From contig NZ_FOPY01000012.1 of NCBI RefSeq assembly GCF_900113605.1, forward strand, positions 58,825 to 122,824: a stretch of 64,000 nucleotides of DNA, given 5' to 3'. The translations under genes and the position numbers were made by a program. Shown piece after piece: positions 1-8,910 of this stretch. Each line of letters begins with the position of its first letter. The first letter of the stretch is position 1. Below the pieces are notes generated by a model. That model saw only the letters and a program-made list of their open reading frames with translations, ran no database searches and had not been told where the DNA came from. Source of the DNA: Modicisalibacter xianhensis (GTDB lineage Bacteria; Pseudomonadota; Gammaproteobacteria; Pseudomonadales; Halomonadaceae).

Positions 1-80
1 TGGCGGAATTGGTAGACGCGCTAGCTTCAGGTGCTAGTGTCCTTACGGACGTGGAGGTTCAAGTCCTCTTCTGGGCACCA
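1..80 (+). tRNA. tRNA-Leu (CAG), 5' end truncated by window
   Basis: Class II tRNA with a long variable arm. The anticodon stem CTAGC/GCTAG encloses a loop reading CAG, the T-arm contains GGTTCAAGTCC, and the gene-encoded 3' CCA ends at 80. The 3' acceptor strand TCTGGGC predicts a 5' GCCCAGA that lies outside the window, so about 7 nt are missing. Confidence 0.95.
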
Positions 81-166
81 TCCCCCCTGCTTCATATTTC
101 TATCCTTGATGCCTCGGCACGACGCCACGCTGCGACGGCACATTCCCATGGCGTGTCGCGTCGCGG

Positions 167-1021
167 TCAGTAGCGTGACGGCAGCCTTGCCACCTTGTCG
201 AGTTCCCATCCCTCAGGACGGATACCGCCTTCAAGCATGTCTTCGATATTGTCGGGTAGCAGGGGAAAGAAGTTCAGCCCCGTGCGCGCCTCTATCTCGT
301 CGATACTGACCAGGAAGCGATCCAGCGGCTCGTTGCCTTGCACCGTCTGCGGCATCAGGAAAGCCAGTGCCCTGGGCTGCTCGCCCGGCACCACAACGAT
401 CTTGTAGAACGCCTGCGGCACCTCGACCAGCCCGACCCGATGAAAGACATTGCCGAGCCAGTCCGCTGGAAAGACCGGACCGGTGATGATCTGCACGGCA
501 CCGAAGCGCGGCACGAAATGATCGATGACAACTTCCTCGAGCCGCTGCCAGAGGCGGCGATTGAGGTCGGGGCGTTGCGGTGACACATTAGACATCAGGA
601 AGGTATCGCGCTGCGCATCGGCGCCATGCACCCGGGCAATGGCGTAGTTGGGCGCCAGGTGGCCACGGTCGTAGCCACTGCCGAAATAGCTATCGGGAGC
701 GATGGGCCATAACGTTCGCCAGTCACGTTGAAAATCGGGCCGCGGACCGATGCTGGCGTCGTCGACATGATGCAGGCGGTAGCTGACCCACAGCGGATTG
801 ACACGCACATCGGACCAGCCGATCAATACGCTTTCGTTGCGCAGGACACGGTGAAAATTGGTCAGCCCGAGTTCGTCCCAGGTAGTCACTCCCATCCAGC
901 TCAGGCGATCCCGTACGTCCTGCTCCTGCCAATACCACAAGCCGCTGGCGACCATCACGAACAACAGAGAAACACCCAGATTGCGCACCTGGCGACGAAC
1001 GAATGTCATGGAAAGCATCAT
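167..1021 (-). CDS. Membrane-anchored DNA/RNA non-specific endonuclease (NUC1/NucA type)
   Basis: Predicted 284-aa sugar-non-specific endonuclease of the beta-beta-alpha-metal (Endonuclease_NS) family, which cleaves DNA and RNA with Mg2+. The hallmark DRGH motif (DRGHLAPN) lies near residue 115, followed by the NVSPQ and N-x-x-x-W segments that supply the metal-binding Asn and helix. Residues about 12-30 are a hydrophobic stretch after basic residues, so the protein is probably tethered to the inner membrane or exported, with the nuclease outside the cytoplasm. The start is uncertain: an ATG at 1009 is also possible and neither has a strong ribosome site. No immunity gene is adjacent, which fits an exported or scavenging nuclease. 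Confidence 0.85.
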   Translation of the reverse strand: MMLSMTFVRRQVRNLGVSLLFVMVASGLWYWQEQDVRDRLSWMGVTTWDELGLTNFHRVLRNESVLIGWSDVRVNPLWVSYRLHHVDDASIGPRPDFQRDWRTLWPIAPDSYFGSGYDRGHLAPNYAIARVHGADAQRDTFLMSNVSPQRPDLNRRLWQRLEEVVIDHFVPRFGAVQIITGPVFPADWLGNVFHRVGLVEVPQAFYKIVVVPGEQPRALAFLMPQTVQGNEPLDRFLVSIDEIEARTGLNFFPLLPDNIEDMLEGGIRPEGWELDKVARLPSRY

Positions 1022-1047
1022 GCGTGGGGAACGATCCAGCTAGCGGG

Positions 1048-1080
1048 AAAGCCCTCCCGGCAATCGCGTGGCGGGAGGGC
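1048..1080 (-). terminator. Rho-independent terminator of the AsnC-domain gene
   Basis: Perfect 9-bp inverted repeat (GCCCTCCCG at 1051-1059 with CGGGAGGGC at 1072-1080) just after the 1102-1377 gene. On the minus strand it is followed by TTT. Confidence 0.6.
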
Positions 1081-1101
1081 AAGGAAGGTCATCTGGGCCG
1101 A

Positions 1102-1377
1102 TCAAAGGCCGACACTGAACATGGTTTCCAGGTCGTGACGGGAATGGACCTGCATGGCATTCAGCGTCTCGGTATCGCGAATGCCCTCGACTCTGGTGAG
1201 CCGGCCGGTGACCAGTTCGGCCAGCGACTCGAAATCGCGTGTGCGCGCAATGGCGACCAGGTCATAGCGTCCGCAGGTCGAGTAGACCTCGCTGATGCCC
1301 TCCACCTCGGCCAGACGCTGGGCGACGGCCTGGATCTGGCCTTTCTCGGCATTGATCAGAATCACGGCATTCTGCAT
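1102..1377 (-). CDS. Stand-alone Lrp/AsnC ligand-binding (RAM) domain protein
   Basis: A 91-aa protein that is entirely an AsnC_trans_reg (RAM) domain, the effector-binding and oligomerisation half of Lrp/AsnC regulators, with no helix-turn-helix. The pattern is typical: a beta strand AVILINAE, an alpha helix with AQRLAEVEGI, then a second beta-alpha-beta unit with the TGRYDLVAI-like segment CGRYDLVAIA. Stand-alone RAM proteins form ring-like oligomers that bind amino acids, but their roles are mostly unknown. AGGAG precedes the ATG at good spacing. It is monocistronic, between ogt and the endonuclease, with its own terminator. Confidence 0.8.
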   Translation of the reverse strand: MQNAVILINAEKGQIQAVAQRLAEVEGISEVYSTCGRYDLVAIARTRDFESLAELVTGRLTRVEGIRDTETLNAMQVHSRHDLETMFSVGL

Positions 1378-1437
1378 GAGTCGACTCCTGAACTGACGTG
1401 GCGGCCAGTATATCAGCCCTGGCCGGTACAGAGCATG

Positions 1438-1917
1438 TCACTGCAAGCCGGCAGTACCACATTCCATGTCGAGAAGCCGCTGCTTCAGGGCTTCGCCACC
1501 GCTGTAGCGGCCAATTCCCTTGGCGGCGACCAGCCGGTGGCAAGGAATCAGAATCGGTAACGGATTGGCGGCACTGGCACTGCTCACGGCAATTACTGGC
1601 TTGCCGCTTCCCAGCCTCTGGGCGACCTCCCCATAAGTGCGCGTCCGACCGTAGGGAATACGCATCACCGCCGCCCAGACTTCGCGCTGCGCATCGCTAC
1701 CCTCAGGTGCCACATCGACATTGAAGCTGCGTCGACGGCCTACCAGGTAAGCGAGCACTTCCTCGCGCGCCTCGGCCAGCGCCTCGTCGTCGCGTTGCCA
1801 CTGCGCCGTCTCGGGCGGTGCCGCTCGGTCGTCGAGAAAGCACAGGCGGCGTAGACCAAGCTTGTCCCCCGCCAGAAGCAACTCGCCCACCGGGCTCGCG
1901 AAAATCGTGTAATGCAT
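1438..1917 (-). CDS. ogt: Methylated-DNA--[protein]-cysteine S-methyltransferase (Ogt-like)
   Basis: Suicide repair protein that transfers the alkyl group of O6-alkylguanine (and O4-alkylthymine) to its own cysteine. The 159-aa product has the N-terminal ribonuclease-H-like domain (HYTIFASPVGELLLAG) and the C-terminal DNA-binding domain with the helix-turn-helix segment IPYGRTRTYGEVA and the acceptor motif IPCHR (Cys126). The start at 1917 is chosen because AAGGAG sits 7 nt upstream and because it begins where the family begins. An upstream in-frame extension to 2100 has no homologous features. It is divergent from the HiPIP gene. Confidence 0.92.
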   Translation of the reverse strand: MHYTIFASPVGELLLAGDKLGLRRLCFLDDRAAPPETAQWQRDDEALAEAREEVLAYLVGRRRSFNVDVAPEGSDAQREVWAAVMRIPYGRTRTYGEVAQRLGSGKPVIAVSSASAANPLPILIPCHRLVAAKGIGRYSGGEALKQRLLDMECGTAGLQ

Positions 1918-2192
1918 GCCATCTCCTTGCTCGACCAGCAGCGCCGCGACGGATTGCCGCACGACAAGCAGAGGTAGGGTGCTCTCCTCCCCCGCTTCCA
2001 CTAGGATAGAAGAGTCGGAGAGTAGCGCACTTTGACGGGTCGCTGCAGGTATTACCTGCAAGGCGACATAGACAGTTAGCCTGGATAGCCGAGGTGTCAC
2101 GCCGGAACGCTTCCAGGCAACGTCAGAACAGAGGCGGAAAACCGCCCGTACCTATCCGTGATCGGCATGACCACCACAATCAAGGAGAAACC

Positions 2193-2507
2193 ATGGCCAA
2201 GCAAAGCCGTCGTGACTTCATGCGCCACAGTCTGCTGGGGCTCGCCGCCCTGCCACTGGGTGCCGGCATCCTCTCCCAGCGCGCCTTCGCTCAGGAGCTT
2301 CCACCGCTCGACCCGGAAAACCCCCAGGCCAAGGCATTGAACTACGTGACGGATGCCCAGCAGGCCAGCGACCATCCGGCCTACTCCGAGGGCGAAACCT
2401 GCGCCAACTGCATGTTCTTCAAGGAAGCCAACAACGGCTGCCAGCTCTTCCCGCAACACAGCGTGGCGCCGGGGGGATGGTGCCAGTCCTGGACCAAGCA
2501 GCCCTGA
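2193..2507 (+). CDS. High-potential iron-sulfur protein (HiPIP), Tat-exported
   Basis: A 104-aa periplasmic electron carrier with a [4Fe-4S] cluster cycling 3+/2+. A twin-arginine signal (SRRDFMRHSLLG, residues 5-16) leads into an export sequence ending near AFA-Q (about residue 33). The four cluster cysteines are C70, C73, C83 and C97 in the HiPIP spacing C-x2-C-x9-C-x13-C. The Tat signal fits cofactor insertion before export. AAGGAG precedes the ATG by 5 nt. HiPIPs donate electrons to photosynthetic reaction centres or terminal oxidases. No photosynthesis genes are visible, so donation to a terminal oxidase, perhaps the cbb3 enzyme 11 kb away, is an inference. Confidence 0.93.
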   Translation: MAKQSRRDFMRHSLLGLAALPLGAGILSQRAFAQELPPLDPENPQAKALNYVTDAQQASDHPAYSEGETCANCMFFKEANNGCQLFPQHSVAPGGWCQSWTKQP

Positions 2508-2530
2508 CGGGCCTGCCTGATCCAAAGCAC

Positions 2531-2554
2531 GAGCGCCGGCCCAGGCCGGCGCTC
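2531..2554. terminator. Hairpin between convergent HiPIP and spoVR genes
   Basis: Perfect 10-bp stem (GAGCGCCGGC / GCCGGCGCTC) with the loop CCAG, placed between two convergent stop codons. There is no long T-run on either strand, so termination efficiency is uncertain. Confidence 0.55.
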
Positions 2555-2575
2555 TGCCTCATGCCATGCTATCTA

Positions 2576-4126
2576 TCAGTTTCGCTCGCCATCATGCTCG
2601 GGCAATGGCCACTGGTAGCGACGTACGACCTCATCCTCCTCGATCGACTCGAGCTTCACCGGGAAGCCCCACAGTTGATGCAAATGGCGCATGACCGGGT
2701 AGACACTCTTGGCCAATGGACGCCGCCGGTCCTGCACATGACGCAGCGTCAGTGAGCGATCACCTCGGATATCGGCTTCCCAGATCTGAATATTGGGCTC
2801 ACGCAGCGACAAGGCATACTGCGTCGACAAATCCTCGCGGATACGCTGGTAGCCACGTTCGTCATGTATCGCCTCGATGGTCAGCATCTCATCGCGATCG
2901 TCATCGACCAACGAGAACAGCTTGAGATCGCGGATCACCTTGGGCGACAGGAACTGCTGGATGAACGATTCGTCCTTGAAGTTGCGCATCGCAAAATGCA
3001 GCGTCTCCAGCCAGTCGCTACCGGCCATGTCCGGAAACCACTGCCGGTCCTCATCGGTCGGCTCCTGACAGATCCGCTTGATGTCACTGAACATCGCAAA
3101 CCCCAGCGCATAGGGATTGATGCCGTTGTAATAAGGACTATCGAAGCCCGGCTGATTGACCACGGCGGTGTGCGACTGCAGAAACTCCAGTATCAGCCCC
3201 TCGTCGACCAGCCCGTCATCGTACATGCGGTGCATCAGGGTATAGTGCCAGAAGGTCGCCCAGCCCTCGTTCATCACCTGGGTCTGGCGCTGAGGGTAAA
3301 AATACTGCGCCAGTTTACGCACGATACGTACGATCTCGCGCTGCCAGGGCGCCAGCAGCGGCGCATTCTTTTCGATGAAATAGAGCAGGTTCTCCTGCGG
3401 CTCGGCCGGGTAGCGCCCATGCTGGTGCAGGCCCAACGGGTCTTCCTCGTCGTGCCCCAAGGCGTCACTGTGCTCATGCGGCGAGGGAATGGTCCGCCAC
3501 AGGAGGTTGACCTGCGACTGCAGGTAAGCCTCGCGCTCGCTCTGGCGACGCGCCTCTTCCTCGGCGGAAATCGGCGAGGGCCGCTTGTAACGGTCGACGC
3601 CATAGTTCTGCAACGCATGACAGGCATCGAGCAGTTGTTCAACGGCAGTGACACCGTGACGCTCCTCGCATTCGGAGACGTACTTTCTCGCGAAAACGAG
3701 GTAGTCGACGATGGCCGAGGCGTCCGTCCAGGTACGGAACAGGTAATTGCCCTTGAAGAAGGAGTTGTGACCATAGCAGGCATGCGCCATGACCAGCACC
3801 TGCATCATCAGCGTATTCTCTTCCATGAGATAGGCGATGCAGGGATCGGAATTGATCACCAGTTCATAGGCCAACCCCATCTGCCCGCGGCGATAGGCCT
3901 GCTCGACGGCCAGGAACTGCTTGCCGAACGACCAGTGATGATAGCCCACCGGCATGCCCACGCTGGCATAGGCATCCATCATCTGCTCGGAGGTAATGAT
4001 CTCGATCTGGTTGGGGTAGGTATCGAGTCGATACTCGTCGGCCAACCGAGCGATCTCGCGCTCGTACTCGGTCAGGATCTCGAAGTTCCAGTCGGAGCCG
4101 GTGGCAATCGGGGTACGCTTGATCAT
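2576..4126 (-). CDS. spoVR: SpoVR family protein (YcgB-like)
   Basis: A 516-aa cytoplasmic protein of the SpoVR/YcgB family, whose biochemical activity is unknown. In Bacillus the homologue affects spore cortex formation; in non-sporulating proteobacteria it is encoded with the PrkA kinase and the YeaH protein. Full-length features include the HxCYGHNSFFKGNYLF region near residue 115 and the GWATFWHYTLMHRMYD segment near 290, both strongly conserved and rich in His and aromatic residues. AAAGGAG precedes the ATG by 6 nt. It is the third gene of the prkA-yeaH-spoVR run, 68 bp after yeaH, and is probably co-transcribed as part of a stationary-phase or stress response. Confidence 0.93.
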   Translation of the reverse strand: MIKRTPIATGSDWNFEILTEYEREIARLADEYRLDTYPNQIEIITSEQMMDAYASVGMPVGYHHWSFGKQFLAVEQAYRRGQMGLAYELVINSDPCIAYLMEENTLMMQVLVMAHACYGHNSFFKGNYLFRTWTDASAIVDYLVFARKYVSECEERHGVTAVEQLLDACHALQNYGVDRYKRPSPISAEEEARRQSEREAYLQSQVNLLWRTIPSPHEHSDALGHDEEDPLGLHQHGRYPAEPQENLLYFIEKNAPLLAPWQREIVRIVRKLAQYFYPQRQTQVMNEGWATFWHYTLMHRMYDDGLVDEGLILEFLQSHTAVVNQPGFDSPYYNGINPYALGFAMFSDIKRICQEPTDEDRQWFPDMAGSDWLETLHFAMRNFKDESFIQQFLSPKVIRDLKLFSLVDDDRDEMLTIEAIHDERGYQRIREDLSTQYALSLREPNIQIWEADIRGDRSLTLRHVQDRRRPLAKSVYPVMRHLHQLWGFPVKLESIEEDEVVRRYQWPLPEHDGERN

Positions 4127-4194
4127 GCTGTCTCCTTTCGGGCCGGGCCGGCGCGATCAGCGCCTGCCACGCCTGGGCCCGCTCAAGCCAGAGC

Positions 4195-5478
4195 TCACTG
4201 TTTGGCGCGGCGCCGGAACAGCTCGCGAAAGACCGGGTAGATGTCCCCCGCCTCGACGATCTGCCGCATGGCGAAACGCTCGGGGAACTCGGCCTGCACG
4301 CTTTCGTACTCCTCCCACAATGCCTGATGCGCATGGGGAGTGATCTCGACGTAGGTGTAATACTGCAAGCGCGGCATCAGCGACTGTGCCAACAGCTTGC
4401 GACAGGTGGTGGAGTCATCGTCCCAATTGTCGCCATCGGAGGCCTGGGCGACATACAGATTCCATTGTGCAGCGGGATAGCGGTCCTGAATGATCTCGTC
4501 GACCAGCGACAGCGCACTGGAGACGATGGTGCCACCGGTCTCGCGCGAGTAGAAGAACTCCTCCTCGTCGACCTCCTTGGCTGCCGTATGATGGCGCACG
4601 AAGACCAGTTCGACCTTTTCGTAGTTACGCTCCAGAAACAGGTACAACAGCAGGAAGAAACGCTTGGCGATGTCCTTGTGCGATTGGGTCATCGACCCCG
4701 ACACATCCATGACACAGAACATCACCGCCTTGTTGGACGGCTGCGGCTGGTTGATGAGGTTGTTATAGCGCAAATCGTAGGTATCGATGAAGGGCACCGC
4801 CTCGAGACGCTTCTCGAGGCGCTCGATTTCCGCCTTCAACTCGGCAATGCGTGCCGGATTGCGCAGCACCGGATCCTTGCGCTCCTCGGCATTGAGGGCT
4901 TCCATGGCCTCGCGCAGGGCCCGCCGGATCGGCGCACGCATGGCGATACGCCGCGCCTGAGCTTCACGCATCGACCGCACGATGTTCATGCGTGCCGGGA
5001 CGCCTTCCCGTGAAATACCGGCACGCACCGGGCGCACCTCTTCGACATCGACCAGTTGCTTGCGCTCGAGGTGCGGCAGCTCCAGGCCGTCAAAGACGAA
5101 GTCGAGAAACTCCTCGCGGGTCAGCGAGAAGGCGAACTCATCGGCCCCTTCCCCCTGGTTCGAGGCATTGCCTTCGCCGGCACCACCACCGCCACCGCCG
5201 CCACCAGGCCGGCGCAGGCGGTCACCCTCGACGAACTCCTTGTTACCAGGACTGACGATGGAGCGTTGCCCACCCTGACCATGCTGGAACACCGGCTCGG
5301 AAATGTCGCGAGACGGTATCGACACCTTCTCGCCACGCTCCATGTCAGTAATGGAACGCCGATTGACCGCCTCCTCCACCGAGCGCTTGATGTGGGTGCG
5401 ATAACGATCCAGAAACCGCTGTCGGTTAACCTCGCTCTTGTGTCGGGCGTTCAAGCGACGGTCGATAAAATAGCTCAT
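4195..5478 (-). CDS. yeaH: YeaH/YhbH family protein (DUF444, VWA-like)
   Basis: A 427-aa DUF444 protein of the YeaH/YhbH family, always paired with PrkA-type kinases. The C-terminal half has a von Willebrand A-like fold with a MIDAS-like start (CVMDVSGSM, about residue 247) and the [14 protein letters not shown] segment. The N-terminal half is charged and includes a glycine-rich linker ([11 protein letters not shown], about residues 95-105). The start at 5478 ([10 protein letters not shown]) is chosen because GGAGGTGG lies just upstream; the longer frame to 5517 adds residues without family match. It lies 84 bp after prkA and upstream of spoVR. Function is unknown beyond genetic association with stress survival. 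Confidence 0.92.
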   Translation of the reverse strand: MSYFIDRRLNARHKSEVNRQRFLDRYRTHIKRSVEEAVNRRSITDMERGEKVSIPSRDISEPVFQHGQGGQRSIVSPGNKEFVEGDRLRRPGGGGGGGGAGEGNASNQGEGADEFAFSLTREEFLDFVFDGLELPHLERKQLVDVEEVRPVRAGISREGVPARMNIVRSMREAQARRIAMRAPIRRALREAMEALNAEERKDPVLRNPARIAELKAEIERLEKRLEAVPFIDTYDLRYNNLINQPQPSNKAVMFCVMDVSGSMTQSHKDIAKRFFLLLYLFLERNYEKVELVFVRHHTAAKEVDEEEFFYSRETGGTIVSSALSLVDEIIQDRYPAAQWNLYVAQASDGDNWDDDSTTCRKLLAQSLMPRLQYYTYVEITPHAHQALWEEYESVQAEFPERFAMRQIVEAGDIYPVFRELFRRRAKQ

Positions 5479-5562
5479 GTATGCCACCTCCCCTGCGCAG
5501 GCTGCGCCACGGGACACGGAGCGACCACCGGGGTCGCTCCGCCCTGACCCGGCCCTGGCCGG

Positions 5563-7485
5563 TTACTGGGACTTACGAACGCGCAGGTACCACTCGGACA
5601 GCAACCGCACCTGTTTCTCGGTATATCCGCGATCGACCATGCGTGCCACAAAGTCCTCATGCTTGCGCTGGTCGTTGGCGGAGGCCTTGGCATTGAACGA
5701 GATGACCGGCAACAGCTCCTCGGTGTTGGCGAACATCTTCTTCTCGATGACGCCCTTGAGTTTCTCGTAGGACTGCCAACTGGGATTCATGCCGTTGTTC
5801 TGGGCACGTGCACGCAACACGAAGTTGACGACCTCGTGACGGAAATCCTTGGGGTTGGAAATCCCTGCCGGCTTTTCGATCTTTTCCAGCTCCTCGTTGA
5901 GTGACTGACGATTGAACAGTTCGCCGGTTTCGGGGTCCCGGTATTCCTGATCCTGTATCCAGAAGTCAGCGTAGGTGACGTAGCGGTCAAAGATGTTCTG
6001 ACCGTATTCACTGTACGACTCGAGATAGGCAGTCTGGATTTCCTTGCCGATGAAATCGACATAGCGCGGCGCCAGAAATTCCTTGATGAAGCGCAGGTAA
6101 CGGTCGTGGGTCTCCTTGGGCAGTTGCTCCTGCTCTAGCCGCTGCTCGAGCACGTAAAGCAGATGCACCGGGTTAGCGGCGATCTCATGGGTATCGAAGT
6201 TGAACACCTTGGAAAGAATCTTGAAGGCGAAACGGGTCGAGAGCCCGTCCATGCCCTCATCGACCCCTGCCGCGTCGCGATACTCCTGGATCGACTTGGC
6301 CTTGGGGTCGGTATCCTTGAGGTTCTCGCCGTCGTAAACCCGCATCTTGGAATAGATACTGGAATTCTCGGGCTCCTTGAGACGCGACAGGACCGAGAAC
6401 TGCGCCAGCATGCGCAGCGTGTCGGGGGCACACGGTGCCTGGTCCAGCGAGGAATGCTCGAGCAGCTTCTTGTAGATCTTGATCTCTTCGGATACCCGCA
6501 GGCAGTAAGGCACCTTGACGATGTAGACGCGATCGAGGAAAGCCTCGTTGTTGCGGTTGTTGCGGAACTGCTGCCACTCGCTCTCGTTGGAGTGCGCCAG
6601 GATGATGCCGTCGAAGGGAATGGCCCCCATGCCCTCGGTGGGGTTGTAGTTGCCCTCCTGGGTAGCGGTCAACAAAGGATGCAGCACCTTGATCGGGGCC
6701 TTGAACATTTCCACGAACTCCATCAGCCCCTGGTTGGCCTTGCACAGGCCACCGGAGAAGCTGTAGGCGTCCGGGTCGTCCTGCGAATAGAGTTCGAGCT
6801 GGCGGATGTCGACCTTGCCCACCAGCGAAGAAATATCCTGGTTATTCTCGTCGCCAGGCTCGGTCTTGGATACGGCAATCTGGTTGAGTCGCGACGGGTA
6901 CAGCTTGACCACGCGGAACTTGGAAATATCTCCCCCGTACTCCTTGAGCCGCTTGGCCGCCCAGGGTGACATCACGCTCTTCAGGTAACGCTGGGGGATG
7001 CCATACTCCTTCTCGAGCAGCTCGCCATCCTCTTCGGGAGAGAACAGGCCCAGCGGTGACTCATAGACGGGCGAGCCCTTGATGGCATAGAACGGCACCC
7101 GCTCCATGAGCAGCTTCAGCCGCTCGGCAAGCGAGGACTTGCCGCCGCCCACCGGCCCCAGCAGGTAGAGGATCTGCTTGCGCTCCTCGAGCCCCTGCGC
7201 CGCATGCCGAAAATACGCCACGATCTGTTCGATGGCCTCTTCCATGCCGTAAAACTCGGAAAAAGCCGGATAACGCCGGATGACCTTGTTGGTGAAAATA
7301 CGTGACAGGCGTGGGTCCTTGGCAGTGTCGATCACCTCGGGCTCGCCAATCGCTTGCAACATGCGCTCAGGTGCCGAGGCATAGGCACTGGGGTCCGAAC
7401 GGCACAGCTCCAGGTACTCCTGAAGACTCATTTCTTCCTGCTGAACCTTTTCATAACGGTTCTGCACATGATCGAAGATACTCAT
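5563..7485 (-). CDS. prkA: PrkA family serine protein kinase (YeaG-like AAA+ kinase)
   Basis: A 640-aa protein, close to the 644 aa of E. coli YeaG. The N-terminal AAA-like PrkA domain carries a Walker A motif (GPVGGGKSSLAERLK, near residue 108) and the C-terminal PrkA domain holds the kinase-like region. Family members phosphorylate proteins on Ser/Thr and respond to nutrient limitation, stress and stationary phase; recent work on related proteins also points to AAA+ protease activity. The start at 7485 (MSIFDHVQNRYE) has AAGGAGG at ideal spacing. First gene of prkA-yeaH-spoVR. A possible sigma-S-like element (CTACGCT on the minus strand, 7558-7564) lies in the 218-bp leader region. Confidence 0.95.
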   Translation of the reverse strand: MSIFDHVQNRYEKVQQEEMSLQEYLELCRSDPSAYASAPERMLQAIGEPEVIDTAKDPRLSRIFTNKVIRRYPAFSEFYGMEEAIEQIVAYFRHAAQGLEERKQILYLLGPVGGGKSSLAERLKLLMERVPFYAIKGSPVYESPLGLFSPEEDGELLEKEYGIPQRYLKSVMSPWAAKRLKEYGGDISKFRVVKLYPSRLNQIAVSKTEPGDENNQDISSLVGKVDIRQLELYSQDDPDAYSFSGGLCKANQGLMEFVEMFKAPIKVLHPLLTATQEGNYNPTEGMGAIPFDGIILAHSNESEWQQFRNNRNNEAFLDRVYIVKVPYCLRVSEEIKIYKKLLEHSSLDQAPCAPDTLRMLAQFSVLSRLKEPENSSIYSKMRVYDGENLKDTDPKAKSIQEYRDAAGVDEGMDGLSTRFAFKILSKVFNFDTHEIAANPVHLLYVLEQRLEQEQLPKETHDRYLRFIKEFLAPRYVDFIGKEIQTAYLESYSEYGQNIFDRYVTYADFWIQDQEYRDPETGELFNRQSLNEELEKIEKPAGISNPKDFRHEVVNFVLRARAQNNGMNPSWQSYEKLKGVIEKKMFANTEELLPVISFNAKASANDQRKHEDFVARMVDRGYTEKQVRLLSEWYLRVRKSQ

Positions 7486-7703
7486 TGAGGCCTCCTTGGA
7501 TCGCGACCCCCGGTCGCAAGACAATCAGTCTGGGGATTCCGGGCTGGCGTATTTATCAGCGTAGACGGATAAATCGTCCGGCGGAGGAGAGCTGGCCGTG
7601 AGCTTTCAACGCAACCTCGCGACACTCCTCGTCTAAAGCTAAGAGCGTCGGGCGTCGCGATGGTTCGCCAAAGCAAATAAGGAAGTTATGTAACGAAACG
7701 GAT

Positions 7704-8753
7704 TCAGCTGGCGTCGAGGGCCTGGCGAATGTCCGCCAGCAGGGTATCCAACAGTTCGACCGTGGTATTCCAGGCGCAGACGAAACGCGCTCCTCCGGCA
7801 CCAATGAAGGTATAGAAGGTCCAGCCTCGTTCGCGCAACTGCGCCAGCACCGGCGGTGGCAATTGCACGAAGACACTGTTGGCCTGGGTCGGGAACATCA
7901 GCTCGGCACCAGGTAGGCCGCGCAGGCCATCGGCGAGGTAGCGGGCCATGGCGTTGGCGTGCGAGGCGTTGCTCAGCCAGGCTCCGGTTTCGAGCAGGCC
8001 CAACCAGGGGGCAGCAATGAAGCGCATCTTGGAGGCCAGTTGCCCGGCCTGCTTGCAGCGATAGTCGAAGTCCTCGGCAAGCTCGCGATTGAAGAACACC
8101 ACGGCCTCTCCCATCGGCAGCCCGTTCTTGGTACCCGAGAAGCACAATGCATCGACGCCGACCTGCCAGGTCAGTTCCGCCGGCGTCGCTTCCAGCGAGG
8201 CGCAGGCATTGGCGAAGCGCGCGCCGTCCATGTGAACGCGCAGGTCGTACTTGTCGGCGACGGTGCGAATCGCCAGCAACTCCTCGCGATCATAGACGGT
8301 ACCGACCTCGGTGGCCTGGGTGATCGATACGATCCTGGGTTTGGGATAATGAATGTCGCTACGCCGGGTCACCAGTTGCTCGATGCCTTCGGCATTGAGC
8401 TTGCCGTGGCGTCCCGCACTGGTCAGTAGCTTGGCCCCATTGGAAAAAAATTCGGGCCCGCCGCACTCATCGGTTTCGATGTGCGCCAGCTCGTGGCAGA
8501 TCACACTGTGATAGCTCTGCCCCATGGCGGCCAGGGTCAGCGAATTGGCCGCCGTACCGTTGAAGACGAAGAACACGTCGCAGTCGTAATCGAACAGGCT
8601 GCGGAAGCGATCAGTGGCTCGCTGGGTCCAGCTATCGTTGCCGTAAGCGAGATCGTCACAGGCATTGGCTTCAAGCAGATAGTCCAGGGCCTCGGGGCAG
8701 ATGCCGGAGGTATTGTCGCTGGCCAGAAAGCGCGGGGAACAGTGGGGGGCCAT
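7704..8753 (-). CDS. Low-specificity L-threonine aldolase
   Basis: A 349-aa PLP-dependent fold-type I enzyme (beta-eliminating lyase/threonine aldolase family) that cleaves L-threonine or L-allo-threonine to glycine and acetaldehyde. Visible family features are the N-terminal FLASDNTSGICPE segment, the VHMDGARFANA block where Asp contacts the pyridine nitrogen, and SGTKNGLPMGEA with the Schiff-base lysine. The start at 8753 is chosen because the product then begins where the family does and an AAAGGA-like site lies upstream. The longer frame to 8879 has no match. Flanked by prkA and fadH, with no obvious operon partner. Confidence 0.92.
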   Translation of the reverse strand: MAPHCSPRFLASDNTSGICPEALDYLLEANACDDLAYGNDSWTQRATDRFRSLFDYDCDVFFVFNGTAANSLTLAAMGQSYHSVICHELAHIETDECGGPEFFSNGAKLLTSAGRHGKLNAEGIEQLVTRRSDIHYPKPRIVSITQATEVGTVYDREELLAIRTVADKYDLRVHMDGARFANACASLEATPAELTWQVGVDALCFSGTKNGLPMGEAVVFFNRELAEDFDYRCKQAGQLASKMRFIAAPWLGLLETGAWLSNASHANAMARYLADGLRGLPGAELMFPTQANSVFVQLPPPVLAQLRERGWTFYTFIGAGGARFVCAWNTTVELLDTLLADIRQALDAS

Positions 8754-8842
8754 GAGGTTTCCTTTCTCTTCTTGTTCGCTGCAGCGACAGGATGCCGTCG
8801 CCGCTCCTCGGTGCGCAGCGGCGGTAACCGCCAACGCCGCAG

Positions 8843-8867
8843 ACAGGGGGCGGATCACGCCCCCTGT
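8843..8867 (-). terminator. Hairpin downstream of fadH
   Basis: Perfect 10-bp inverted repeat (ACAGGGGGCG / CGCCCCCTGT, 5-nt loop) 44 bp past the fadH stop. No U-tract follows, so it may stabilise RNA rather than terminate alone. Confidence 0.45.
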
Positions 8868-8910
8868 GCAGTCTATCACCGTCTGGCGTGGACGAAAGTT
8901 GCAGCGCTAA

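Noticed and set aside
1-80. tRNA-Leu as an integration site (att) of a genomic island
   Set aside because: No integrase and no repeat of the tRNA 3' end occur within the window; the genes that follow are ordinary chromosomal ones.
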